Source of the DNA: Bryobacter sp.
Lineage (GTDB): Bacteria > Acidobacteriota > Terriglobia > Bryobacterales > Bryobacteraceae
NCBI GenBank assembly: GCA_022843605.1
Contig: JALHNI010000030.1
Span: 1-51,808 of the forward strand
Reading direction: 5' to 3'
DNA length: 51,808 nt
Part shown: positions 1 through 8,583 of the stretch, piece after piece
Position numbering within the stretch: the first letter of the stretch is position 1
How the letters are laid out: every line of letters starts with the position of its first letter
Notes under the pieces: generated by a model
What the model was told of the DNA's origin: nothing
Database searches by the model: none
Seen by the model: only the letters and a program-made list of their open reading frames with translations
Translations under genes and position numbers: made by a program

Positions 1-138
1 GAGTAAGGCCGGCAGGATCGCCACGGCGGTGGCATAGGGGATATGCTGTAGGTGAGCATAGAAAAACCCGGCGATCACCATGACGCACCACAAACCGGCG
101 ATGAACCAAAGGAAGCTCCTGAGCGAGTGGGGGGTCAT
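1..138 (-). CDS. N-terminal fragment of a membrane protein (runs off window)
   Basis: The minus strand is open from an ATG at 138 to the window edge. It begins MTPHSLRSFLWFIAGL and continues with a second hydrophobic stretch near residues 32-46, so it looks like the start of a polytopic membrane protein. A Shine-Dalgarno-like AGAAGG sits 4 bases before the ATG on the minus strand. Only 46 residues are visible and I cannot assign a family. Its 5' end overlaps that of the divergent gene starting at 101; if that start is right, this gene may begin at the internal ATG at 81 instead. The call rests on hydrophobicity, the SD match and the open frame. Confidence 0.4.
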   Translation of the reverse strand, partial: MTPHSLRSFLWFIAGLWCVMVIAGFFYAHLQHIPYATAVAILPALL

Positions 139-871
139 CAGCCTTCTAGTATGCGGGATTCCGTGGGGAGCAGAGGCACAGCAACCGCCGGCAGACCTGA
201 TCCGGCGGGTTGCGGAGCGGGAGACGCAAACCGAGTCGGCAAGAGCCAAGTACCTCTACCAGCAATCGGTGGAGTTGGCGGAGTGGAATGCCCGGGGCAC
301 GCGAGGCGGATTGTATTCGGAGACCCGGGACATCCTCTTCACGCCAGCTGGTGAGCGGCGCGAGAACTTCTTGAAGAAGCCCGTCGACACGTTGAGGTTT
401 CTGAAGCTGACGCCCGAAGATTTCGCGGATCTCCGCGAAGTTCAACCGGGGCTGATCACCACCGATCGCCTGCCCTTCTACCGGGCAAGGGTGAAAGGCG
501 CCGAGACGGTGGACGGAATGGACTGCTGGGTAATCTCACTGGAGCCCCGGCAGATCCTGGAAGGTCAGCGATTTTTTGAAGGGCTGATTTGGGTATCGCA
601 GAGCGATTACTCGATCACGCGCACAGAAGGCAAAGCCGTACCGGCGCTCGTGCGCCGGAAGAATGGACAGCGCGAGGAGAACCTGTTTCCTCGCTTCTCG
701 ACAATCCGGCAGCAAATGCCGGAAGGATTCTGGTTTCCGGCGATCACGCTCGCCGATGATGATTTGGCCTTCCAGCACGGCGCCGTCCGTGTTCGGCTTA
801 AGGTCGGATATCAGAAGTACCAACGATTCGTGGCCGAAAGCACGATCAAGTTCGAACCACCGCCGCAGTAG
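101..871 (+). CDS. Secreted LolA-like hypothetical protein
   Basis: About 256 residues. The ATG at 101 gives a normal Sec signal peptide (basic NQRK, hydrophobic core, AEA-Q cleavage site), so I prefer it to the ATG at 80. The mature part has the feel of outer-membrane lipoprotein-sorting (LolA/LolB-fold) proteins: alternating beta strands, a segment reading 'GAETVDGMDCWVISLEP' around residue 140, and a later 'FEGLIWVSQSDYSITRTEG' stretch typical of beta strands in such relatives. This family assignment is inference from pattern. No strong SD precedes either start. It stands alone, followed by a palindrome and a PEP-CTERM gene. Confidence 0.65.
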   Translation: MNQRKLLSEWGVISLLVCGIPWGAEAQQPPADLIRRVAERETQTESARAKYLYQQSVELAEWNARGTRGGLYSETRDILFTPAGERRENFLKKPVDTLRFLKLTPEDFADLREVQPGLITTDRLPFYRARVKGAETVDGMDCWVISLEPRQILEGQRFFEGLIWVSQSDYSITRTEGKAVPALVRRKNGQREENLFPRFSTIRQQMPEGFWFPAITLADDDLAFQHGAVRVRLKVGYQKYQRFVAESTIKFEPPPQ

Positions 872-920
872 GTTTGACCTTGCACGCCCCGCCGGGGTGA
901 TGCCATACTCAATCAACTGC

Positions 921-944
921 AAACATTTTAGTACTGAAATGTTT
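921..944. promoter_or_regulatory. 24-bp near-perfect palindrome upstream of the PEP-CTERM gene
   Basis: The arms AAACATTTTA and TGAAATGTTT flank a central GTAC, with 11 of 12 base pairs matching. It ends about 15 bases before the ATG at 959, just upstream of the SD GAGGAG. Its symmetry and position suggest a dimeric repressor operator. A weak terminator for the upstream gene is possible, but the stem is AT-rich and the T-run is short. Confidence 0.45.
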
Positions 945-958
945 TGTTCGAGGAGAAC

Positions 959-1675
959 ATGATTCGCTTAAACGTCCGCTACTTCTTACTGGCTCTTGCA
1001 CTTGGTCAGATCCCCCAACTCTCGGCCGCCACCATTCTCACCTTTAACGGTTTGCGGGACAGCGAGGAGGTGCTCGACTTCTACGGAGGAGGCACCGGTA
1101 GTTTGGGCAGTTTCCACTTTGACTACGGGGTGTCGTTCTCACCCGGCACCGTTTTGATTGTCGATTCCGACGTTGGCGGATCAGGCAATTTTGCGAATGC
1201 GCCCAGCCCGTTCGGGGTGGTATTTTCCAGGGCCGGCTCTGTGACGGCGAACGTTTCCGCCGGCTTCATCGAAGCCTTGAACTTCCACTTCGTCACCGCC
1301 GCGCTCGCCTTGCCCTCGACTGTAACGGTGTTTGATGGCTTGAACGGAAGCGGACAACAGCTGGCGTCAGCCACCATCAACCCATTGCTACAGAATTGTC
1401 CTGGCGACCCTCAAGGCGGGGTTTTCGGCTGCTGGCAATTTGTGACGGTGCCCTTTTCCGGCATGGCGCGGTCGTTCGTCGTCAGCGGGCCAGCCAATCA
1501 GTTCGGGCTGGATAACATTGGCTTGCGATTGTCCGAATTCGAACCTGCGCTGGTGATCAGCACGAGCTTGAGTCTCTCGCCGGAAGCGGTTGTCAATCCC
1601 GAACCCAGCACTCTGGTGTTGATGGGTGGCGCACTCGGAGCGGTCTGGATGGCACGGCGCCGGCTGCGGCGCTAG
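959..1675 (+). CDS. PEP-CTERM sorting domain protein
   Basis: About 238 residues. The ATG at 959 is preceded by GAGGAG with good spacing, and it starts a signal peptide ending near LSA-A. The C-terminus has the full tripartite sorting signal: PEPSTLVLMG, a hydrophobic helix, then an arginine-rich tail (RRRLRR). Such proteins are exported, processed by an exosortase and usually anchored or released with exopolysaccharide; no exosortase gene is in the window. The body is Gly/Ser/Phe-rich and beta-strand-like with no catalytic motif that I recognise. Its stop codon overlaps the stop of the convergent isomerase gene in a shared CTAG. Confidence 0.85.
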   Translation: MIRLNVRYFLLALALGQIPQLSAATILTFNGLRDSEEVLDFYGGGTGSLGSFHFDYGVSFSPGTVLIVDSDVGGSGNFANAPSPFGVVFSRAGSVTANVSAGFIEALNFHFVTAALALPSTVTVFDGLNGSGQQLASATINPLLQNCPGDPQGGVFGCWQFVTVPFSGMARSFVVSGPANQFGLDNIGLRLSEFEPALVISTSLSLSPEAVVNPEPSTLVLMGGALGAVWMARRRLRR

Positions 1676-2541
1676 GTCCAGGCGTCGGCTTGGCGGTAGG
1701 CTTCGGTTACTTTGCGGAACCCTGCAGGCCCCGAAGTGCTCATGCCGTGTTCCAGCCCAATAATGCCGCGATAGCCGATTTCTGAGATTGCCTTGAAGAT
1801 GTTCCGGTAGTTCATCTCGCCCGTGTAGGGCTCCAGCCGCCCGGGGACGTCACCGGTCTGGAAGTAGCCAATCAGATCGTAGTAGTGGCGCAGATGGTTG
1901 ATGATATTGCCTTCAGAAATCTGCTGGTGATACATGTCGAAGAGGATCTTGACGTTGGGGTGATTGGTCTTGCCGATGATTTCGGCGGCATGTTCTGAGT
2001 AGACAACGAAGTATCCGGCGTGGTCCACCTTGTGGTTCAGCGGCTCCAGAACGAGCACCAGCTTGGTCTTCTCCACTAACTCCGCGGCACGCTTCAGGAC
2101 GTCGACGCAGGTCTCGGTTTGTTCAGCCGCGGTGCGGTGGGGGACCGAGAGTCCGGAGCAGACCGTAGCGACTTCATTGCCGACGATCCGGTGAATCTCA
2201 ACAGCTTTTCTGACATCTTCCAGGAACAGCCGATGGCCGCCACGATCCGGCATGGCCACCGGACGCCAGCCCCCGCGGTTCACCACCATGGTTCCCATGG
2301 ACATCTTGAGAGCGTCCATCTTCTTGCGAATCGCCTCGATCTCGGCCAGGGTGTGGCGCGGCAATCCGTTGTATTCGAAAGCCGTGAAGCCGGCATCGGC
2401 AAAAGCCTGAAGCTGGTCAGTCACAGGAAGAGGAGCCAGCCAGCCGATGCGTGGACCATAACGCAGGCGAAAACCCGACGCCGCAGGAGCGGGCAGGGCG
2501 GCGGCTAAAGCGGAGAGGCTGAGAAGAGTACGTCGCTGCAT
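1672..2541 (-). CDS. Sugar phosphate isomerase/epimerase (hydroxypyruvate isomerase-like TIM barrel)
   Basis: About 289 residues from the ATG at 2541. It starts MQRRTLLSLSALAAALP, a twin-arginine-like signal. The rest is an AP-endonuclease-2/xylose-isomerase-like TIM barrel: 'FEYNGLPRHTL' early, 'LVLEPLN' (metal-binding Glu, strand 5 region), 'ILFDMYHQQISEGN' (Asp and His of the Hyi-type site), 'IGYFQTGDVPGR' and 'GIIGLEHG' near the end. These match the Hyi/IolI family, which isomerises small keto-acids or sugars at a divalent metal. The open frame extends upstream to 2853 inside the diguanylate cyclase gene, but that part is a shadow. It lies 8 bases after the diguanylate cyclase stop, so co-transcription is likely. 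The substrate is unknown. Confidence 0.85.
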   Translation of the reverse strand: MQRRTLLSLSALAAALPAPAASGFRLRYGPRIGWLAPLPVTDQLQAFADAGFTAFEYNGLPRHTLAEIEAIRKKMDALKMSMGTMVVNRGGWRPVAMPDRGGHRLFLEDVRKAVEIHRIVGNEVATVCSGLSVPHRTAAEQTETCVDVLKRAAELVEKTKLVLVLEPLNHKVDHAGYFVVYSEHAAEIIGKTNHPNVKILFDMYHQQISEGNIINHLRHYYDLIGYFQTGDVPGRLEPYTGEMNYRNIFKAISEIGYRGIIGLEHGMSTSGPAGFRKVTEAYRQADAWT

Positions 2542-2549
2542 TACGAGCG

Positions 2550-3518
2550 CTAGGCTATCACAGGCGGCGCTTCGGAGGCGCCCATCGAAGCGAGAAGATC
2601 GGAGGACTCGGGCGAATCGGTGGAGCGGAAGACGACGCGATTCCGGCCGCGCCGTTTGGCGGAGTAAAGAGCCTCGTCCGCCACCTGCACGAGAGACTCC
2701 GGACTCTCCAAAGTTAAGGGAGACGAGATGGTGACCCCGAAACTGGCCGTAAGCGGATGAAGGGCACCGTTGGCGGAAGTGATTTTGATCGGACTTTCGC
2801 AGATGGCGGATCTCAGACGTTCGGCCTGGCTGCGAGCAGCGTCTTCGTCGCAACCCGGCATCAAAATCAGGAACTCCTCGCCACCGTAGCGGGAAAGGAT
2901 GTCATAGTTGCGGACTCCCTCCTGCAGGCGTTTAGCGGCCTCCCGGAGGACCTCGTCACCTGCAAGATGACCAAAAGTATCGTTGACGCTCTTAAAATGG
3001 TCAAGGTCGGCGAGGATGACCGAGAGGGGCATATTCTCGCGGATTGAGCGTTGCAGTTCGCGGTCGAACAGCTCGAAGGCCTTGCTGCGGCTGAGCACGC
3101 CGGTTAACGGATCGTGGGCGGCCTGACGGCGTAACTCCTGCTGCAACTTAACGATACGGGTGCCGGCACGCAGCCGGACCTGCAGTTCGTGCTGATCGAA
3201 AGGCTTGGTGATGTAATCGTCAGCGCCGGCGTCCATACCTTCGATCAGATCTTCCTTCATGCTCTTGGAGGTCAGCAACAGGAGATAGGTGTAGGGCTCC
3301 TGGCCTTGCTGCAGCCGAACCTTACGGCAAACTTCAGGACCCGTAAGCGAAGGCATCACCCAGTCGAGAATGGCAATGGCGGGGGCAGAATCACGCTGAA
3401 GAATGTCCCATGCCTCGGCGCCGTCACAGGCAACTGTAACGTCATATCCCCACTTGCGAAGGGTGGCTTCGAGCAAGTGGCGGCTCACGATGCTGTCGTC
3501 AGCAATCAGAATCCTCAT
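2550..3518 (-). CDS. Response regulator diguanylate cyclase (REC-GGDEF, PleD-like)
   Basis: 322 residues. An N-terminal receiver domain (about 1-120) has acidic D7/D8, phospho-acceptor D52 (AILDWVMP), T83 and K105 (ITKPF). A GGDEF domain follows (about 135-300) with an intact catalytic GGEEF at 212-216 and an inhibitory RxxD site (RNYD, 203-206) exactly five residues upstream. It should therefore make cyclic di-GMP in response to phosphorylation and be feedback-inhibited by its product. The protein is cytoplasmic. No histidine kinase is adjacent, so its input comes from elsewhere. The only close neighbour is the downstream isomerase. A Ser/Glu-rich tail of about 25 residues has no assigned role. 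Confidence 0.95.
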   Translation of the reverse strand: MRILIADDSIVSRHLLEATLRKWGYDVTVACDGAEAWDILQRDSAPAIAILDWVMPSLTGPEVCRKVRLQQGQEPYTYLLLLTSKSMKEDLIEGMDAGADDYITKPFDQHELQVRLRAGTRIVKLQQELRRQAAHDPLTGVLSRSKAFELFDRELQRSIRENMPLSVILADLDHFKSVNDTFGHLAGDEVLREAAKRLQEGVRNYDILSRYGGEEFLILMPGCDEDAARSQAERLRSAICESPIKITSANGALHPLTASFGVTISSPLTLESPESLVQVADEALYSAKRRGRNRVVFRSTDSPESSDLLASMGASEAPPVIA

Positions 3519-3711
3519 GCAATCCCGGGAATCAGCCCTTCCTCCGTAACTTCAGTTCCCTCTGCACTTTCCGCGCAGGGTCGTTAGCTCTTCCCTCTTG
3601 GTTGGTATCGGCCTAATGACTACAGAACCTTAGTTTATTCGGGGAGATCACGTCGATATGGGCGTTGACCTCACCGTGGTCCCCGATCGCCTTATCCTAT
3701 TCAGAGTATCT

Positions 3712-5328
3712 ATGAGAATCCGTTGGCTCTATTCTGTCGTCTTTTTGCTCCCATTTCAAGCTGATGGGGCTGACCGTCCCATGGTGGACCGCCCGGTTCT
3801 GCAAGTGACCGCAAGGAAGCTGCCCGCAGCGGGCATACCGGATCCTGGTACCGCAATGTCGAGCGGCCCAGCCCTGCCCGTCGACGGCATGACTGCCTGG
3901 GCAAAGGCGAAGGACGGGGCAATCTGGTTGGGAACCCGCCAGGGTTTGCTCCGGTTCGACAGCAGCGCGGCAAGAAACGGAGACCGGGTTCGCTTCTTTC
4001 AGGGCCGGCGTTATCTGCCCGATGACGAGGTGGAAGGCATTTGGGCTGAGGGCGCCGGCGTACGGGTAAAGACCCGGACCGGCGCAGCGCACCTGGAACT
4101 GAAGCCCATGACTCTCGAACAAAAGGCCGATCTCTTCGAAGCTCGGGTGAGAGCCCGCCATGACCGGCATGGACTGGTGGCTGATTCGCGTCTGAGCCGT
4201 CCAGGGGATCTCAGTACAAACATCTTGGCTTCCGATGACAACGACGGCTTGTGGACAGCCATGTACGCGGCGGGCAAGCTCTACGAGTATGCGGTGCGCA
4301 AAGATCCAGCCGCCCTGGCCGCGGCGCGAAAGTCGCTGGAAGCGATTCTATTCCTGGAGCAGATCACCGGACAGCCCGGCTTCCCTGCCCGTTCCTACAT
4401 CGAAAAGGGCGAACCGCAGCCCGGCGATGGCGAATGGCACGACACCCCGGACGGCAAGTACCGCTGGAAGGCGGACACCAGTTCCGACGAGATCGTGGGG
4501 CATTTCTTCATCTTCGGCGTCGCATGGGACTTGCTGCCGCCTTCGGAAAAGGCACTGCGGGACCGGATCGCTGCGACGGCTCGGAGGATGATGGACCACA
4601 TCATCGAGCACGGCTATACGCTGGTGGACCTGGACGGCAAGCCAACGCGATGGGGTTGGTGGAACTGGGAGTATTTTCGCGGTCCGAACCAGGCCGATGG
4701 TCCCTTGAACGCGCTGGAAGCACTTTCCTTTCTGAAGACGGCGCACCACATCACGGGAGACGAGAAGTACGCGCGCGAATACCGGCGTGTGGCAATCGAC
4801 GAGGGCTACCTGGCCCATACGGCGAAGTATCTGGAACTGCACGAGGAGATCAACTATTCGGATGAAGAACTGGCCATGCTGCCCTTCTACCTGATCTTTC
4901 GGTATGAACGGGACCCGGAGATGCTGAAAGTCTTCCGGGCCGCGCTTGATCAGTGGTGGCAGAACTGCGAGCGGGAGCGGAATCCGCTGTGGAATTTCAT
5001 CTATCAGACGGCCAACCCGCAGGCCAAGGTCGATTTGGACGCCGCGATGCACACCCTGGAACGGATCCCGCTCGACCTGGTGAAGTGGACTTTCGACAAC
5101 TCGGCGCGAGCCGATGTGCTGCTTGATCCGGCACTAGACCGGTTCCGTCGGGGGCAATCCCTGAACTGGCTGCCGCCCGATGAACGCGCTGTGATGAAGT
5201 GGAACGGCAACCCATTCCGGCTGGATGGCGGCAACGGAGGATACGGCGAAGACGATGGCGGGTTCTTCATCCTGCCCTATTGGCTGGGTCGATATCACCG
5301 TTTTATCAGTGGGCCAGGATCGCGCTAA
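3712..5328 (+). CDS. Secreted alpha-toroid-like protein with one propeller repeat
   Basis: About 538 residues from the ATG at 3712, which begins a signal peptide (MRIRWLYSVVFLLPFQADG). An in-frame ATG at 3658 would add 18 residues with no signal function. Near residues 60-85 lies a single two-component-regulator-propeller-type repeat (AIWLGTRQGLLRFD). The larger C-terminal part is helical, with aromatic and Gly motifs (YIEKGE, GEWHDTPDGKYRWKADTSSDEIVG, WGWWNWE) resembling alpha/alpha-toroid glycan-processing proteins. One propeller blade cannot close a propeller, so it may be a remnant or a pairing surface. No catalytic residue can be assigned with confidence. Confidence 0.65.
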   Translation: MRIRWLYSVVFLLPFQADGADRPMVDRPVLQVTARKLPAAGIPDPGTAMSSGPALPVDGMTAWAKAKDGAIWLGTRQGLLRFDSSAARNGDRVRFFQGRRYLPDDEVEGIWAEGAGVRVKTRTGAAHLELKPMTLEQKADLFEARVRARHDRHGLVADSRLSRPGDLSTNILASDDNDGLWTAMYAAGKLYEYAVRKDPAALAAARKSLEAILFLEQITGQPGFPARSYIEKGEPQPGDGEWHDTPDGKYRWKADTSSDEIVGHFFIFGVAWDLLPPSEKALRDRIAATARRMMDHIIEHGYTLVDLDGKPTRWGWWNWEYFRGPNQADGPLNALEALSFLKTAHHITGDEKYAREYRRVAIDEGYLAHTAKYLELHEEINYSDEELAMLPFYLIFRYERDPEMLKVFRAALDQWWQNCERERNPLWNFIYQTANPQAKVDLDAAMHTLERIPLDLVKWTFDNSARADVLLDPALDRFRRGQSLNWLPPDERAVMKWNGNPFRLDGGNGGYGEDDGGFFILPYWLGRYHRFISGPGSR

Positions 5329-5461
5329 GGCTCGCCAATCCCGTATGATGGGGGAAGTGGGAGCGATGCAGGTGCCCGTCGCGGTGCTCGATCGCGAGGA
5401 GCGGCTCGTTTGGCCAGCCGCCTGAACTCCAACGACAGTGATTGATGGTGTTTTTGTATGC

Positions 5462-5490
5462 CACCGCCGCCTCGATTTGACATGGCGGTG
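5462..5490 (+). promoter_or_regulatory. Possible leader hairpin before clpP
   Basis: CACCGCC at 5462-5468 can pair with GGCGGTG at 5484-5490, leaving a 15-base loop. The hairpin ends just before the clpP SD (AAGGAG). A 26-codon open frame (5345-5425) lies further upstream in the same leader. The 175 bases between the previous gene and clpP hold nothing else that I can name. Confidence 0.25.
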
Positions 5491-5504
5491 ACGAAGGAGA
5501 AGCG

Positions 5505-6140
5505 ATGTCTAAGATTTACGAACCCCAGAATTCGGTCCTGGTGCCGATGGTGGTGGAGCAAACCTCGCGTGGGGAGCGGTCATACGACATCTACTCGCGC
5601 CTGCTCAAGGAGAACATTATCTTCCTGGGCACGCCGATTGATGACAACGTGGCGAACCTGATCATTGCGCAGATTCTATTTTTGGCGGCCGAGGATCCGG
5701 AGCGCGACATTTCGCTCTACATCAACTCACCGGGTGGCTCAATTACGGCCGGACTGGCGATCCTGGACACGATGAACCTGGTGGAACCGGATATCGTCAC
5801 GACCTGCGTGGGCCAAGCGGCATCGATGGCCGCCGTTCTGTTGGCGTGCGGCACGAAAGGCAAACGCTTTACGCTGCCCCATTCTCGCATCCTGATTCAC
5901 CAGCCGTCGATGAGCAACCTGGGTGGCCAGGCGACGGACATCGACATTTATGCCAAAGAGATCCTGCGCATGCGCGAAGTGCTGAACGATATCCTGGCCA
6001 AGGCGACGGATCAGCCGACGGACCGCATTTCGCGCGACGTCGAGCGTGACTATATCCTCGAGGCGGAGCAGGCCGTGCAATACGGCATTGTGGACCGCAT
6101 CATTACCTCGCGGGAGCCGAAACCGCTGCAAAAGGTTTAG
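5505..6140 (+). CDS. clpP: ATP-dependent Clp protease proteolytic subunit
   Basis: 211 residues, full length for ClpP, with SD AAGGAG before the ATG. The serine-protease triad is present: S107 (GQAASMA), H132 (LIHQP) and D182 (VERDYIL). The oligomer-forming handle and the SPGGS oxyanion region (75-79) are also present. It forms the tetradecameric cytoplasmic protease chamber fed by ClpX or ClpA/C unfoldases. Unusually for many bacteria, neither clpX nor tig is adjacent: a strong terminator follows at once and an unrelated secreted-protein gene precedes. It is therefore a single-gene transcript here. Identification is very secure. Confidence 0.98.
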   Translation: MSKIYEPQNSVLVPMVVEQTSRGERSYDIYSRLLKENIIFLGTPIDDNVANLIIAQILFLAAEDPERDISLYINSPGGSITAGLAILDTMNLVEPDIVTTCVGQAASMAAVLLACGTKGKRFTLPHSRILIHQPSMSNLGGQATDIDIYAKEILRMREVLNDILAKATDQPTDRISRDVERDYILEAEQAVQYGIVDRIITSREPKPLQKV

Positions 6141-6157
6141 GCGGAAAAAAGGGAAGG

Positions 6158-6194
6158 GGCCCGGCGAACCGAGAGCGGTTCGCCGGGCCTTTTT
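6158..6194 (+). terminator. Rho-independent terminator of clpP
   Basis: A perfect 14-bp GC-rich stem (6158-6171 with 6176-6189) closes on a 4-base AGAG loop and runs directly into TTTTT. It starts 18 bases after the clpP stop. Confidence 0.95.
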
Positions 6195-6225
6195 CTTGCG
6201 GAACATGATTGCTAGACTAGGGGCC

Positions 6226-6672
6226 ATGATTCGCATAAATGTGATAGCCGCCACGCTGGCGTCCATGATGCTGGCAAACAGCGGGTTTGCGGCAGAAGCC
6301 CAAACGAAGGAAGCCGTGGTGGCGGCCGACAAAGGTTGGGCTGCGGCGACGGTGAAAGGGGATACGGCAGCGCTCGGCAAATTGCTCGCCGACGACCTCA
6401 AGTACATCCACTCCACAGGAACCATCGACGACAAGAGCCTCTTTATCGGCAAGCTGAAGTCCGGCGAGCAGAAGTATCTGAAGCTGGAGCATGACGAGGG
6501 CGTCGAGGTAAAGCTGTACGGTCCGACGGCGGTACTCACTGCGACCGCCAGGGTGGAAACCATTACCAAGGGCGTGAAGGGTCCGCCGAATCATCTGCGT
6601 TTCATCCACGTGTGGTACTACACGAAAGGCGCCTGGCAGTTGGTGGCGCACCAATCGCTAAAGATCCCATAA
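6226..6672 (+). CDS. Secreted NTF2-like (SnoaL/DUF4440) protein
   Basis: 148 residues from the ATG at 6226, which has an AGGGG just upstream and begins a signal peptide ending near GFAAEA. The in-frame ATG at 6205 is a weaker alternative, and the open frame back to 6046 is only a shadow of clpP. The mature part follows the DUF4440 pattern: a helix (VVAADKGWAAATVKGD), 'LGKLLADDLKYIHSTG', then strands ending in 'VWYYTKGAWQLVAHQSL'. This cone-shaped fold binds or isomerises small molecules, or serves as a structural domain. The specific role is unknown. It lies between the clpP terminator and ald. Confidence 0.8.
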   Translation: MIRINVIAATLASMMLANSGFAAEAQTKEAVVAADKGWAAATVKGDTAALGKLLADDLKYIHSTGTIDDKSLFIGKLKSGEQKYLKLEHDEGVEVKLYGPTAVLTATARVETITKGVKGPPNHLRFIHVWYYTKGAWQLVAHQSLKIP

Positions 6673-6728
6673 AAACGGCCGCCAGCCCAGGCGCGCCTGC
6701 ATCGGATTGAGTAGAGGAGTGTCTGGCC

Positions 6729-7841
6729 ATGATCATTGGGGTGCCCAGGGAAATCAAGGACCACGAGTCCAGAGTCGGCTTGGTGCCGGCGGGTGTGACG
6801 ACGCTGCGCGAGCACGGGCATGAAGTGCTGGTGGAATGCGGCGCGGGCCGGCTGAGTTCCATTCAGGATGTGGAGTACGAAGAGGCAGGCGCCCGCGTGC
6901 TCACTTCAGCCGCCGACGTGTGGGCCCGGAGCAACATGATCGTGAAGGTGAAGGAGCCTCAACCTTCCGAGTATCAGCACTTCCGGCCGGATCTGCTGCT
7001 CTTCACCTATCTGCATCTGGCTACATTGCGCGAGCTTACCGACGAGCTACTGAAGACGAAGGTTACGGCGGTGGCCTACGAAACCATCCGCGAGCGCGAT
7101 GGTTCCTTACCGCTGCTTACGCCAATGAGCGAGATTGCGGGCCGGATGTCCGTGCAGGTCGGCGCGCAGTACCTGGAGAAGCCGATGGGCGGGCGCGGCA
7201 TTCTGTTAGGCGGGATTCCGGGCGTTCAAGCGGGAAACGTCGTGATCATCGGTGGCGGCGTCGTAGGGCACAACGCGGCCAAAATCGCCGTGGGGCTGGG
7301 CGCGCACGTCGTGTTGATCGACAAGAATCTGAACCGGCTGCGCGAATTGGACGACATCTACAACGGGCAGATCGTGACGCTCGCCTCCAACAGCCATACG
7401 GTGCGCGAGGCCTTGCGGCATGCCGACCTGGTGATCGGCGCAGTGCTGGTGCCGGGAGCTTCGGCCCCTAGGGTAGTGCGACGGGACATGATCAAGCTCA
7501 TGCGGCCAGGGTCAGTGGTGGTGGACGTGGCGATCGACCAGGGCGGCTGCATTGAGACCGCGCACGCGACGACACATTCGGACCCCGTCTACTACGTGGA
7601 CGACGTGCTGCATTACTGTGTCTCCAATATGCCTGCGGCGGTGCCGCATACCTCGACATATGGCCTGACGAACGCCACCTTCCCGTACCTGTTCAAGATC
7701 GCGGAGCGCGGCTTGGCGGAGGCCTGTCAGGCGTCGCCCGCGATAGCGGAGGGCGTGAATACGTTCCAGGGACAGGTGGTACACCCCGGGGTGGCCGAGA
7801 GCCAGGGTCGCGAGTGGACGCCGGTCTCGACGCTGTTCTAG
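6729..7841 (+). CDS. ald: Alanine dehydrogenase
   Basis: 370 residues, the normal family length. It interconverts L-alanine and pyruvate plus ammonia with NAD. The active-site residues known from the mycobacterial enzyme appear at the same numbers: R15, K75 (VKVKEPQ), H96 (YLHLA) and D270 (VAIDQGG). The Rossmann dinucleotide motif GGGVVG is at 175-180. A purine-rich GAGGAG lies upstream, rather far from the ATG. The enzyme is a cytoplasmic hexamer in characterised relatives. It could feed alanine carbon to pyruvate or regenerate NAD when oxygen is limiting. Confidence 0.97.
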   Translation: MIIGVPREIKDHESRVGLVPAGVTTLREHGHEVLVECGAGRLSSIQDVEYEEAGARVLTSAADVWARSNMIVKVKEPQPSEYQHFRPDLLLFTYLHLATLRELTDELLKTKVTAVAYETIRERDGSLPLLTPMSEIAGRMSVQVGAQYLEKPMGGRGILLGGIPGVQAGNVVIIGGGVVGHNAAKIAVGLGAHVVLIDKNLNRLRELDDIYNGQIVTLASNSHTVREALRHADLVIGAVLVPGASAPRVVRRDMIKLMRPGSVVVDVAIDQGGCIETAHATTHSDPVYYVDDVLHYCVSNMPAAVPHTSTYGLTNATFPYLFKIAERGLAEACQASPAIAEGVNTFQGQVVHPGVAESQGREWTPVSTLF

Positions 7842-7953
7842 AGCATTGTGAGGAAAGGGTTTGCCAACTGGCCCGCAACCCAAGTAGCCTAGGGATGAAT
7901 TGCTCATGCGGCGCCTCGCCTCTATCAACGCTGTCCCGGTGCCCCGCCCCTAA

Positions 7954-8541
7954 ATGCTTGTCGATTTCACTTTAATCGAGAGGGCAAGCAAAGGCGACGA
8001 CGCCGCCTTCAACGACATCGTCCGCGCCTACCGGCGCCGCATCCTGGGAACCATTGGACGGCTGATCGGGCGGCCGGAGGACGTGGAGGACGTGGGGCAA
8101 GTCGTCTTTTTGCGGCTCTACGAGTCACTGGACCAACTGCGCACCGCCGAGATGTTCGAGCCTTGGCTGTATCGCTTGACGGTGAATGCCTCGTACGATT
8201 ATTTGCGGCGCAAACGGCGGCGGCCGGAGTCACGCATGGCGGATCTGTCCGAGGAACAGGTAATTCTGGCCGATGCTTCGGCATCCATGGACCGGGGAAC
8301 GGACGAGGCACGCAAGGCGGCGACACGGGAATTGGTGGAATCGTTGTTGGCGTCGGTCTCTGAAGAAGACCGTATCTTGTTGACGCTAAAGGAAGTGGAA
8401 GGGCTCTCAATCCGGGAGTTGGAGCATATCTACAAGGCGAAAGAGAACGCCATCAAGGTACGGCTCTTTCGGGCACGGCAGCGAGTGTTGAAGGCTTTCG
8501 AGAGGCAGAAGGCCGGGTCGGGCGCCCAGGATGAGCAGTAA
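7954..8541 (+). CDS. ECF-type RNA polymerase sigma factor
   Basis: 195 residues. Sigma region 2 spans about 10-85 (DDAAFNDIVRAYRR, 'EDVEDVGQVVFLRLYESL', 'FEPWLYRLTVNASYDYLRR'). A linker follows, then region 4 at about 125-185 (LLASVSEEDRILLTLKEVEGLSIREL...AIKVRLFRARQRV). This two-domain layout is that of extracytoplasmic-function sigma factors. The ATG follows an in-frame TAA directly, and no SD is visible. Two membrane or periplasmic genes follow at short spacing, so they are the likely anti-sigma and sensor partners. Confidence 0.93.
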   Translation: MLVDFTLIERASKGDDAAFNDIVRAYRRRILGTIGRLIGRPEDVEDVGQVVFLRLYESLDQLRTAEMFEPWLYRLTVNASYDYLRRKRRRPESRMADLSEEQVILADASASMDRGTDEARKAATRELVESLLASVSEEDRILLTLKEVEGLSIRELEHIYKAKENAIKVRLFRARQRVLKAFERQKAGSGAQDEQ

Positions 8542-8583
8542 CCTTGACCCGGCTGGAGACGTTATCATATGGAGTACAGTGCG

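Noticed and set aside
2542..2853. N-terminal extension of the sugar isomerase frame
   Set aside because: It overlaps the diguanylate cyclase in another frame. The ATG at 2541 starts a clean Tat-like signal.
6046..6225. N-terminal extension of the NTF2-like protein frame
   Set aside because: It runs antiparallel to clpP coding and through the terminator; the real start is near 6226.
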